Part shown: positions 49,849-57,750 of the stretch, one piece after another
Position numbering within the stretch: position 1 is the first letter of the stretch
Layout: the number at the start of each line of letters is the position of its first letter
NCBI RefSeq assembly: GCF_024189295.1
Contig: NZ_JAIZEN010000004.1
Coordinates: forward strand, 186,001-250,000
Source of the DNA: Halobacillus sp. A1
GTDB lineage: Bacteria; Bacillota; Bacilli; Bacillales; Halobacillaceae
DNA length: 64,000 bases
Reading direction: 5' to 3'
Made by a program: the position numbers and the translations under genes
Notes under the pieces: model-generated
Told to the model about the DNA's origin: nothing
Seen by the model: the letters and a program-made list of their open reading frames with translations, nothing else
Databases searched by the model: none

Positions 49849-50046
49849 GTTTGTTTAAGAAGATGTTCTCAAAGTTCTATATATCAATCCTGCCCGTGCT
49901 TTCCTTTCAACTCAGTAGAACAGATAGCTGCTTTCTCGAGCTCTGAGATGGTAGTATTCTCTTTGAAACTCTCTTTTTGATTTATGAAGAAAGGATAAAT
50001 ATGCTATAGTGAAGAGTAGTTGTTAAGAAAAGGAAGGAGTGTCAAG

Positions 50047-51489
50047 TTGGACATAATACCATACATTTTCAGTACCATTATCATTCTGAACGTTCTGCTG
50101 GCACTAGCTATCATTTTCCTTGAACGCAGGGACGCAAGCTCCACCTGGGCGTGGTTGATGGTGTTACTATTTATCCCGGTAGCTGGATTCTTCCTTTATT
50201 TAATCTTCGGAAGACGATTAAGCAATAAGGAGATTTTTATATGGGATAAAAAGAGCCGTCTCGGTTTATTGACAGCGGTCCAAAATCAACTGAATGATAT
50301 TAAAGACCGCACCCTTAAAGTACAGCACGAAGACATTGTGCCTTATGAAGATTTAATATATATGCACTTGAAAAATAACGACGCATTGCTGACTCAGGAT
50401 AATGAAGTGGAAGTCTTCACGGATGGCCAGAAAAAATTTCACGCTTTACTAGAGGACATTGATGCTGCAACGGATCATGTCCATCTCCTTTACTATATCG
50501 TACGGGATGACCAGCTGGGACAACGGTTAGCGGAAGTCCTGATCAAGAAAGCGAAAGAAAATGTAGAAGTTAAGCTTCTATATGATGATATGGGATCGAG
50601 GACATTGAGTCGCAAGTTCATTAAAAAAATTGAAGAAGCGGGCGGCATGGTTGAATCATTTTTTCCACCTCTTATCCCCAAATTGAATATGAAGATTAAT
50701 TATCGGAATCATAGAAAATTAGCTATTATCGATGGGAAAATTGGGTATATCGGCGGCTTCAACATAGGCGATGAATACTTGGGGTATAACAAGCGATTCG
50801 GGTACTGGAGAGATACACATTTGAGAGTGAAGGGTGGAGCCGTTCATAACATGCAGACCCGTTTCATTCTCGATTGGAACCAAGCTTCCCGCGATGATAT
50901 CTACTATAATGAACGATATTATCAAGCGGAAGCCGAAGGAGATGTCGCGATGCAGATCGTATCAAGCGGACCTGATTCGGAATGGGAGCAAATTAAACAT
51001 GGCTACATAAAAATGATTCTTTCAGCCAAAGAGTATGTTTATATCCAAACTCCTTATTTTATTCCTGATGACAGTCTTCTGGATGCACTGAGAATCGCTG
51101 TATTATCAGGAGTAGACGTACGGATCATGATACCCAAAATGCCCGACCATCCCTTTGTGTATTGGGCTACTTTTTCAAACATAGGGGATATGCTTAAAGC
51201 GGGAGCAACGGCCTACATCTATCAAAAAGGCTTTCTGCACGCCAAAACAATTGTAGTTGATGGAAATATCGCTTCAGTTGGGACAGCAAATATCGATGTG
51301 CGGAGTTTCAGATTGAATTTCGAAGTGAATGCTTTTCTGTACCACCCGGATGTCGCTCGTGAATTAGCTGATCGGTTTCATGAGGACATTATAGATTCTA
51401 CACAATTGACATCCAAATTATATAAGAAGCGATCCCTTTGGATTCGATTTAAGGAAGCAATCGCTCGACTGCTTTCCCCGATTTTGTAG
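50047..51489 (+). CDS. cls: Cardiolipin synthase
   Basis: This 480-residue membrane enzyme joins two phosphatidylglycerols into cardiolipin. Two N-terminal membrane helices (about 3-25 and 33-55) are followed by two phospholipase D HKD motifs: YRNHRKLAIIDGKIGYIGGFNIGDEY and GFLHAKTIVVDGNIASVGTANIDVRS. The start is TTG at 50047, 7 bases after AAGGAAGGAG; a TTG 27 bases upstream lacks an SD. Cardiolipin increase is a common salt adaptation, but no regulation is visible. Confidence 0.92.
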   Translation: MDIIPYIFSTIIILNVLLALAIIFLERRDASSTWAWLMVLLFIPVAGFFLYLIFGRRLSNKEIFIWDKKSRLGLLTAVQNQLNDIKDRTLKVQHEDIVPYEDLIYMHLKNNDALLTQDNEVEVFTDGQKKFHALLEDIDAATDHVHLLYYIVRDDQLGQRLAEVLIKKAKENVEVKLLYDDMGSRTLSRKFIKKIEEAGGMVESFFPPLIPKLNMKINYRNHRKLAIIDGKIGYIGGFNIGDEYLGYNKRFGYWRDTHLRVKGGAVHNMQTRFILDWNQASRDDIYYNERYYQAEAEGDVAMQIVSSGPDSEWEQIKHGYIKMILSAKEYVYIQTPYFIPDDSLLDALRIAVLSGVDVRIMIPKMPDHPFVYWATFSNIGDMLKAGATAYIYQKGFLHAKTIVVDGNIASVGTANIDVRSFRLNFEVNAFLYHPDVARELADRFHEDIIDSTQLTSKLYKKRSLWIRFKEAIARLLSPIL

Positions 51490-51540
51490 AAATGTCGCTT
51501 AATAGGATTACGAACAGAAAATAAAATGCTACACCATTAG

Positions 51541-51577
51541 AAGGCCTAAATCACATATGATTTGGGTCTTTTATTAT
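51541..51577 (+). terminator. Rho-independent terminator of cls
   Basis: AAGGCCTAAATCA and TGATTTGGGTCTT pair around CATA with a T-rich end. Confidence 0.8.
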
Positions 51578-51634
51578 TGAATAGGTGAAGAAATTACTGC
51601 TAATGTCAGGCGTGATGATAATGGAACGTCAGGC

Positions 51635-51671
51635 AAAAAAAGTGTTCTTAAAGCCATAGCTTTAAGAACAC
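51635..51671 (-). terminator. Terminator of htrA
   Basis: On the minus strand GTGTTCTTAAAGC and GCTTTAAGAACAC form a perfect 13-bp stem with loop TATG and a T7 tail. Confidence 0.92.
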
Positions 51672-51696
51672 GTCAGAAAGAGAGGTTATATTTAAA

Positions 51697-52842
51697 TTAT
51701 TGGGAGGAAAGCTTGAGCGAAGCTTCCATAGGTTCACCATCACGGTAACCTGTAACGTTTATGTCATCACCAGTTTCTACATCGCTGTATAGATACTGGC
51801 GAAGGCTCATAAGTGAGTCAACGTCTTCGTCGTCAATTTTAGTAATTACATCATACTTTTGTAAGCCGGCGTCAGCGGCAGGAGAGCCATCTTCCACGCT
51901 GCCGACGAGTACACCCTTCGTTGCATCGCTCGGCAGGTTCAGTTCCCCTTCAAGAACTGAACGAGGAATTTGGCTGACGTCTTGCAGTTCAATCCCCATG
52001 TAAGGTCTCTGCACTTCTCCTGATGTTTCTAAATCGTCAATGATCGGTTTAGCAATATCCATTGGAATGGAAAAACCAATGCCTTCTACTTCTGCTTGAG
52101 CTATTTTCATAGAATTGATTCCTATGACTTCTCCTTGCAGATTGACCAGCGCACCCCCACTGTTGCCAGGATTGATGGCCGCATCGGTTTGAATAACTTC
52201 AGTTTCCCAGTCTGGCTGCTGGTCCCCGTCGATATCCACTGGTATGTTACGATTCAGGCCGCTTATAATCCCTTGTGTCGCTGATCCGGCGAATTCCATG
52301 CCGAGCGGGTTACCGATAGCTATGGCTGTTTGACCAACTTCAATGTCTTGAGCTGATCCTAGCTTCGCAACCTTGTCCACATGTTCACCATCTATTTGTA
52401 AAACGGCTAGATCTGAAAGCGGGTCGCTGCCCTTCAATTCGGCGTCCGCTTTTGTACCATCATGTAAAATCACTTCGAGGGAGGAGGCGTTTTCAATCAC
52501 GTGATGGTTTGTTGCCACAAAAGCCTGGTCGCCGTCTTTTTTATAAATGACCCCAGATCCAGTACCGGCTTCTTGGCTGCCCTGTATTCCATTCTGGCTG
52601 TTACTAATTCCTACGACTGCTTCTGATGTTTCGTTGATTGCCTGCGTCACTTCATTCTGATCATCCTGACTGATGTTGAGCTCATCAGCCTGTGCAGAGG
52701 GTTCATTCGTTTCTACGTTAATCGTAATACCCTTCCATTGAAAAACAGCAGTGATCAAAAACGCAGCGGCGATAGCACCGAGAACACCGTAAGCAAATCC
52801 CGACCGTTTCCGACTTTTTCTAGCCTTGTATTCTTCATTCAT
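51697..52842 (-). CDS. htrA: HtrA-type membrane-anchored serine protease
   Basis: A 381-residue quality-control protease facing outward. The basic cytoplasmic start (EYKARKSRKRS) precedes one membrane helix (about 16-35). The trypsin-like domain has H114 (VATNHHVIENAS), D144 (PLSDLAVLQID) and S228 (NPGNSGGALVN). One PDZ domain is at about 285-375 (GVLVGSVEDGSPAADAGLQKYDVITKIDDEDVDS). It is divergent from a CssRS-type two-component system, as htrB is in B. subtilis. ATG 52842 is the likely start although the SD (AAAGGGG) is rather distant. Gene symbol is by family; htrB is equally apt. Confidence 0.9.
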   Translation of the reverse strand: MNEEYKARKSRKRSGFAYGVLGAIAAAFLITAVFQWKGITINVETNEPSAQADELNISQDDQNEVTQAINETSEAVVGISNSQNGIQGSQEAGTGSGVIYKKDGDQAFVATNHHVIENASSLEVILHDGTKADAELKGSDPLSDLAVLQIDGEHVDKVAKLGSAQDIEVGQTAIAIGNPLGMEFAGSATQGIISGLNRNIPVDIDGDQQPDWETEVIQTDAAINPGNSGGALVNLQGEVIGINSMKIAQAEVEGIGFSIPMDIAKPIIDDLETSGEVQRPYMGIELQDVSQIPRSVLEGELNLPSDATKGVLVGSVEDGSPAADAGLQKYDVITKIDDEDVDSLMSLRQYLYSDVETGDDINVTGYRDGEPMEASLKLSSQ

Positions 52843-52983
52843 AATCGATGTCTGACCCCTTTCATAACAACTGATCATGTGCTATTGTTCAATGGATTTC
52901 CTCTGTACAATTCATATTCTACTCATCAGATATGGAATGACTTCGGAGTAATTGTGGAAAAAGTATGTAATGTACATGGTAGC

Positions 52984-53011
52984 TTGTAAAATATGCGAGA
53001 ATAGATATAAA
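52984..53011 (+). promoter_or_regulatory. Possible promoter of cssRS
   Basis: TTGTAA (52984-52989), 16-bp spacer, TATAAA (53006-53011), 27 bases before the cssR start. The htrA promoter must lie in the same 196-base gap. Confidence 0.4.
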
Positions 53012-53038
53012 ATCCTTAATAAAGAGGAGGAAGAGTCT

Positions 53039-53734
53039 ATGAAACGGTCAATAGGTGTTGTGGAAGATGATCCGAACATTCGCGACATCGTAAAAGCATA
53101 CTTAGATAAAGAGGGATATCACGTAGAAGCTCTTAATAGTGCGGAGAGAGCCTGGGAGTTCTTTGAGGAGTCGCCTCCTGATCTCTGGGTGCTTGATATT
53201 ATGCTGCCTGGAATGGATGGATATGAATTTTGCAAAAGAATCCGCCAAACGTCTGAAGTACCTATCATCATCATTTCTGCAAAAGACGATGAAGTCGATA
53301 AGATTCTGGGACTTGAGCTTGGAGGGGATGATTATTTAACGAAGCCTTTTAGTCCAAGGGAATTAGTGGCTCGTGTCAAAAGGCAGCTGAAAAGGTGGAC
53401 CGTAATGAAACCGGAAGAGGAAGAAACTGCCGATATGATAATCGAAGCTGGACACCTATCCTTGAACGAGGCTGAACGGAGTGCTTATTTCAAAGGGGAA
53501 GAAGTGGAAGTGACGACAAAAGAGTACGATCTTTTAAAGATTCTTGCCCGAAAGGAAAATCGAGCATACAGCCGGGAAGAGCTGCTTATTAAAGTGTGGG
53601 GCGAAGATTACTTCGGCAGTGACCGGGCGGTGGACGATCTTGTGAAAAGATTGCGGAAAAAAATGAAAGAGCTGCCGCTTGAAACCGTTTGGGGTCACGG
53701 CTACCGTCTTAGGGCCCACCGTGATAACTTATGA
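53039..53734 (+). CDS. cssR: CssR-like response regulator (OmpR family)
   Basis: A 231-residue protein. The receiver domain (1-about 118) has acidic pocket E9/D10/D11 and phospho-acceptor D53 in LWVLDIMLPGMDGYEF, close to CssR in wording. The winged helix (about 135-228) ends SREELLIKVWGEDYFGSDRAVDDLVKRLRKKMKELPLETVWGHGYRL. ATG at 53039 has AAGAGGAGGAAG; a longer upstream frame has no SD. It overlaps the kinase gene by 4 bases. Divergence from htrA supports a secretion-stress role. Confidence 0.85.
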   Translation: MKRSIGVVEDDPNIRDIVKAYLDKEGYHVEALNSAERAWEFFEESPPDLWVLDIMLPGMDGYEFCKRIRQTSEVPIIIISAKDDEVDKILGLELGGDDYLTKPFSPRELVARVKRQLKRWTVMKPEEEETADMIIEAGHLSLNEAERSAYFKGEEVEVTTKEYDLLKILARKENRAYSREELLIKVWGEDYFGSDRAVDDLVKRLRKKMKELPLETVWGHGYRLRAHRDNL

Positions 53735-55083
53735 AATTACAGTACCAGTTGAACGCGGCATTTGCTGCGGTCATATTATTTGTCATGACGCTGACCGCAT
53801 TTTTTATATATTCCTTATTAATGGACATGTTGATTCAGGATGAGCGAGGACAGCTGGAGGAAAGAGCAAAGCTGCTGTCACAAATTACTACGGAAGAGGA
53901 CGCATCTGTTCGTGTTCCTCAATTGACTCGTCTCGTCCAGGACCAGGATTACCCTTTATTATTATTTGACTTAAGACAGGAGGAAGTTTTATTCAGCACT
54001 CTTCCAACAGAGACTGCCCTCGATTGGATGGAGAGATTCGAAGATGAATTGATCAACGAGGAAGTATGGGAAGGTCAGGGAGAAAGTTACGTCGTCTACA
54101 ACATAGGGTTCGCCCCGAACAGTTCGCAGAGAATTCTAGTCATGGCTACCCCGCTGGATGATTTGCAAATCGTCCAAAACCAGTTCGCCCAGCGGATGGT
54201 GTTCGTATTCGTCGTCGGTCTGCTATTGGCACTTGCTGTCAGTTACTTTATGACCAATCGCTTAGTGACGCCGTTAAGCCGCTTGCAAAAAGAAGTCAAT
54301 AAAATCGAGAAACGGCAGTTCGACCAGGTCCAGCCTGTCAAATCAAGCGGTGAGATCAAGGAAGTGGAACGTAGCGTTCGTCACATGGCGGAAGAGCTGG
54401 AGCGTTACATTAACACTCAAAAGCTATTCTTTCAAAATGCTTCCCACGAATTGAAAACTCCTTTGATGTCGATACAAGGGTATGCTGAAGGAATCAAAGA
54501 CGGGATTTTTACAGGAGCTGATGCCGACCGCGGTTTAGAAGTGATGGTCAGTGAAACAGAACGCCTCAAAAAAATCGTCAACGAAATGATCCTTCTCGCT
54601 AAATTAGACAGTAGTGAAGATGTGTATCACCCTGAGCACGTCAACTTGGTGGAGCTTGCGAATCAGGCAAAGGACAGGCTCTTCCCACTCGCTAATGAAA
54701 AAGGTGTGGAACTGAATCTTTATCCTGATGAATCCTTTTATAGTTTCGTGGACAGGGAACGAGTTCTGCAAGCTCTCATTAACATAGTGGGAAATGCAGT
54801 GCGGCATGCAGAGAGCAGAGTGGATATTGTTACGGAAACAGACAATGAAACGATTTCCATTCAAGTGATTGATGATGGCTCAGGTATCCCGGAAGAATTG
54901 TTGTCCCAGTTATTTCAACGTTTCATAAAAGGAAAAGAAGGGGAAACAGGATTGGGTCTGGCAATATCAAGAGCCATTATTGAGCGAAGCGGCGGCACGA
55001 TCGACGCCAGAAATAATGTATCTGCTCAAGGGGCGACTTTTGAAATAAGTTTGCCACAAAGAATGCAGCAGCAAAATAAATGA
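53731..55083 (+). CDS. cssS: CssS-like sensor histidine kinase
   Basis: A 450-residue membrane kinase. It has a membrane helix at about 8-30, an external domain of about 120 residues, a second helix at about 154-173, HAMP at about 174-228, HisKA with H239 in FFQNASHELKTPLMSIQGYAEG, and HATPase with N box NIVGNAVRHAES, G1 DDGSGIPEE and G2 GETGLGLAISRAI. Coupled to cssR (ATGA overlap). In Bacillus, CssS senses misfolded exported protein and induces htrA/htrB. Confidence 0.85.
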   Translation: MKLQYQLNAAFAAVILFVMTLTAFFIYSLLMDMLIQDERGQLEERAKLLSQITTEEDASVRVPQLTRLVQDQDYPLLLFDLRQEEVLFSTLPTETALDWMERFEDELINEEVWEGQGESYVVYNIGFAPNSSQRILVMATPLDDLQIVQNQFAQRMVFVFVVGLLLALAVSYFMTNRLVTPLSRLQKEVNKIEKRQFDQVQPVKSSGEIKEVERSVRHMAEELERYINTQKLFFQNASHELKTPLMSIQGYAEGIKDGIFTGADADRGLEVMVSETERLKKIVNEMILLAKLDSSEDVYHPEHVNLVELANQAKDRLFPLANEKGVELNLYPDESFYSFVDRERVLQALINIVGNAVRHAESRVDIVTETDNETISIQVIDDGSGIPEELLSQLFQRFIKGKEGETGLGLAISRAIIERSGGTIDARNNVSAQGATFEISLPQRMQQQNK

Positions 55084-55127
55084 TATACTAACCAGAGAAC
55101 GATTCCATATGAAAGCGAGGAGACACA

Positions 55128-55655
55128 ATGGACGCTAAAGCATGTATAGATTCATTGACCGTTAAAAATTCACACGTCTTACCCCCAGACACCAACAGCC
55201 ACGGTACCCTGTTCGGCGGGAGACTTATGGCTTATATAGATGATGTGGCTGCTATCGCTTCTGTACGTCACTGTAGAAAGCCGGTGGTCACCGCTTCTAC
55301 AGACTCTGTCGACTTTTTACATCCAGTGCTTGAAGGAGATACCATCTGCCTTGAAGCTTTTGTCACATGGACACACAACACTTCTATGGAAGTTTTTGTT
55401 AAAGCCGTGACGGAAAATCTGCTGACAGGAGAGCGCAAGCTTTGTACAACAGCCTTTTTATCGATGGTAGCTGTTGATGAAGATAATCAGCCTGCACCCG
55501 TTCCTGCGGTTTATCCGGAATCTGACGAAGAAAAGTGGCTTCACGAAGGGGCCGCTAAACGTCATGAGTACCGAAAAGCCAGAAGGAAAGAATCCAAAGA
55601 ACTGGCGGAAATGTTCGGAACTGACCTTCCTTGGAGAAAAGATAAGAGTATTTAA
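55128..55655 (+). CDS. Acyl-CoA thioesterase (hotdog fold, YkhA-like)
   Basis: This 175-residue cytoplasmic enzyme hydrolyses acyl-CoA. The hotdog signature is PPDTNSHGTLFGGRLMAYIDDVAAIASVRHCRKPVVTASTDSVDFLHPV, with the catalytic Asp in YIDD and the Asn-His of the loop. A basic C-terminal tail (RHEYRKARRKESKE) is common in the family. GCGAGGAGA precedes ATG. It is monocistronic, 44 bases after cssS. Confidence 0.88.
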   Translation: MDAKACIDSLTVKNSHVLPPDTNSHGTLFGGRLMAYIDDVAAIASVRHCRKPVVTASTDSVDFLHPVLEGDTICLEAFVTWTHNTSMEVFVKAVTENLLTGERKLCTTAFLSMVAVDEDNQPAPVPAVYPESDEEKWLHEGAAKRHEYRKARRKESKELAEMFGTDLPWRKDKSI

Positions 55656-55734
55656 TTGCAGCAGCAAAATGAGATCCTGTTCTACTTGTAGTTGAGATAC
55701 TTGTTGTAAAGGGTCTTCTTCAGATAATGTTGTA

Positions 55735-55779
55735 AAAAAAGGGCCATCGGGGACTTTCAGCTCCCGATGGCTTTTTTTG
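55735..55779 (+). terminator. Rho-independent terminator
   Basis: GCCATCGGG and CCCGATGGC around GACTTTCAGCT with A-rich and T7 flanks. Confidence 0.92.
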
Positions 55780-56205
55780 GCGACTCTGTTGAATTTCCAA
55801 GTTGATCGTCATATAAGCTCCCTTATGTGGAAGACTTAGTTTCGAGCTCATAGCAGGAGTATGGGGCTGCAGGTAACGATTCACTTTCCGTGGAGCGGGC
55901 GCTGAGCCTCCTCGAGCTTCGCTCATAAGAAATCAACAACTACGTGTAACATAGCTTTTTTTATTTGCCTTAGAAATAAGCTAGTTGCGTAATAAAAGGC
56001 TTGAAATTGTGAGGTGGGACTTGAGCATAGCTTCTGAGAACAAGAGCAATCTTAGATGTTTTATATGAAAACCATCAAATGAATTCCCAAACGATTACTT
56101 TATTGATAAATTATTAGTTGGGCTTTTTTTATACTGTTTAATTGAAAGACGAATGGGGAAATGACTAGCAATTGTAAAAAAATTACTAAATTGGAGGTGC
56201 ACGTT
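55780..56205. other. Non-coding region upstream of the AGCS symporter gene
   Basis: It contains half a palindromic repeat (55830-55924). After that, a loose hairpin CCCAA (56086) / TTGGG (56118) followed by CTTTTTTT resembles a weak terminator. No riboswitch or T-box was recognised. Confidence 0.45.
55830..55924 (-). repeat. Truncated palindromic repeat copy (h)
   Basis: GAAGACTTAGTTTCGAGC, then GGGGCTGCAGGTAACG, TTCACTTTCCGTGG and GCTGAGCCTCCTCGAGCTTC follow the left half of copy (f). The right half, including the complementary arm, is missing; sequence breaks off at about 55924. Confidence 0.8.
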
Positions 56206-57630
56206 ATGGAAAGTGTGGTAGGTTTTTTAAACGATATTATTTGGGAATACATACTTGTTTATGTGCTGTTGGGGCTGGGATTGTTCTTTAGTATCCGACT
56301 TAAATTCGCTCAATTCACTTATATTCCTGAGATGTTCCGTGTTTTGTTCGATAAGCGGGCGATTTCTGCTAAAGGAAAAAAAGGGACTTCTCCGTTCCAG
56401 GCCTTTGCCATTAGTACGGCTTCCCGGGTAGGGACAGGGAATCTGGCTGGTGTCGCAGCTGCCATTTCTATCGGAGGTCCAGGCGCCGTTTTCTGGATGT
56501 GGATGGTTGCCGTGTTAGGCGGTGCCTCAAGCTTTATCGAGAGTACGCTGGCGCAGATTTACAAAACACCTGAAAAAAATCAGTACCGTGGTGGCCCGGC
56601 ATATTATATGGAGAAGGGTTTGAAGAATCGTAAGCTGGGGATCGTTTTCGCTATTGCGATAACGTTCACGTACGGGCTTGTCTTCAGTTCTGTCCAGTCC
56701 AATACGATCCGTTTAGCGTTTGAAGAATCATTTAATATCGGAAAATGGGCACTGGGTTTCATACTTACTGTTATCGTCGCGCTCGTTATTTTCGGTGGTT
56801 TGAAAAGAATCGCTCAAGTTACGCAGTACGTTGTACCAATAATGGCTATTTTCTACATTATTCTAGCACTCTATGTATTTTTCGGGAACATCGGTCAAGT
56901 TCCAGAAATGTTCGCTATGATCTTTCAGGGCGCTTTCGGTTTCAGGGAATTTGCAGGGGGCACATTCGGCGGGATGATCCTGATCGGGATACAGCGTGGT
57001 TTGTTTTCTAACGAAGCTGGGATGGGAAGTGCGCCAAACGCAGCAGCGACTTCTGAAGTCACCCACCCTGTAAAACAAGGTTTAATCCAAACGTTAGGTG
57101 TATTTACGGACACATTGATGATTTGTAGTGCTACCGCCATCATCATCTTGTTTTCTGGTGAGTATATGGATACCAACCTGGAAGGTATTCAAATCACCCA
57201 ATTGGCTTTTGAGACAGAGTTAGGTGCATGGGCAGCTATTTTTATTGCAGCAGCGATTTTCTTATTCGCCTTCAGTTCGATTGTAGGAAACTATTATTAT
57301 GGTGAAACGAACCTTCAATTTATTAAAGAAAGTTCGGGTAATCTCTTCATCTATCGTTTAGCCGTGCTGGCGATGGTCATGTTCGGTTCCGTTGCGGAAT
57401 TCGCTTTCGTCTGGTCTCTAGCGGATCTATCCATGGGAATCATGGCTCTCATTAATCTATATGCTATCTTTATGCTGGCAAAAGTGGCGTACGCTGCCTT
57501 GAAGGATTACACGATCCAGCGTAAGCAAGGTAAAGACCCGGTCTTTTACCAGGATCACTTGCCGGGAGTGGAAGGAATGGATTACTGGAGACGTGATCAA
57601 TCGAACGAGAACCAGGCACAATCTCGCTAA
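56206..57630 (+). CDS. Alanine/glycine:cation symporter (AGCS family)
   Basis: This 474-residue transporter of about 11-12 helices uses sodium (or proton) to import small amino acids. AGCS blocks: FQAFAISTASRVGTGNLAGVAAAISIGGPGAVFWMW (the GTGN motif), YRGGPAYYMEKGL and RGLFSNEAGMGSAPNAAATSEVTHPVKQG. AlsT/GlnT-type glutamine transport is possible. ATG at 56206 has TTGGAGGTG; the frame upstream to 56161 has no SD. It is monocistronic. Confidence 0.92.
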   Translation: MESVVGFLNDIIWEYILVYVLLGLGLFFSIRLKFAQFTYIPEMFRVLFDKRAISAKGKKGTSPFQAFAISTASRVGTGNLAGVAAAISIGGPGAVFWMWMVAVLGGASSFIESTLAQIYKTPEKNQYRGGPAYYMEKGLKNRKLGIVFAIAITFTYGLVFSSVQSNTIRLAFEESFNIGKWALGFILTVIVALVIFGGLKRIAQVTQYVVPIMAIFYIILALYVFFGNIGQVPEMFAMIFQGAFGFREFAGGTFGGMILIGIQRGLFSNEAGMGSAPNAAATSEVTHPVKQGLIQTLGVFTDTLMICSATAIIILFSGEYMDTNLEGIQITQLAFETELGAWAAIFIAAAIFLFAFSSIVGNYYYGETNLQFIKESSGNLFIYRLAVLAMVMFGSVAEFAFVWSLADLSMGIMALINLYAIFMLAKVAYAALKDYTIQRKQGKDPVFYQDHLPGVEGMDYWRRDQSNENQAQSR

Positions 57631-57638
57631 TCGGTGTA

Positions 57639-57677
57639 GAAACTACGCTCCCCCAGAGGGCAGCGTAGTTTTTATTT
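57639..57677 (+). terminator. Rho-independent terminator
   Basis: AAACTACGCT and AGCGTAGTTT around a 12-base loop, T-rich tail. Confidence 0.9.
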
Positions 57678-57750
57678 TGAACGTGATGATAGGGGCGAAA
57701 GCCTCACATATGATACAGTAGGATTAGATTGATAATAAGAGGTGGGCACG

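Larger units (their letters stand above)
48884..50046. other. 1.16 kb non-coding region rich in palindromic repeats
   Basis: It contains copy (f) at 48930-49105 and the long direct repeat A2 at 49497-49848. The middle (49106-49496) has no gene; GGGAAACGATAAGACTCC at about 49268 and TTCCGTGGCG near 49310 look like a worn-out copy. It must also contain the promoter of cls, which I could not define. Confidence 0.55.

Noticed and set aside
55720-55926. 68-residue minus-strand ORF
   Set aside because: It crosses a terminator and a truncated repeat; no SD.
56000-56205. T-box or amino-acid riboswitch before the AGCS symporter
   Set aside because: No T-box sequence, specifier stem or glycine/lysine aptamer motif could be found.
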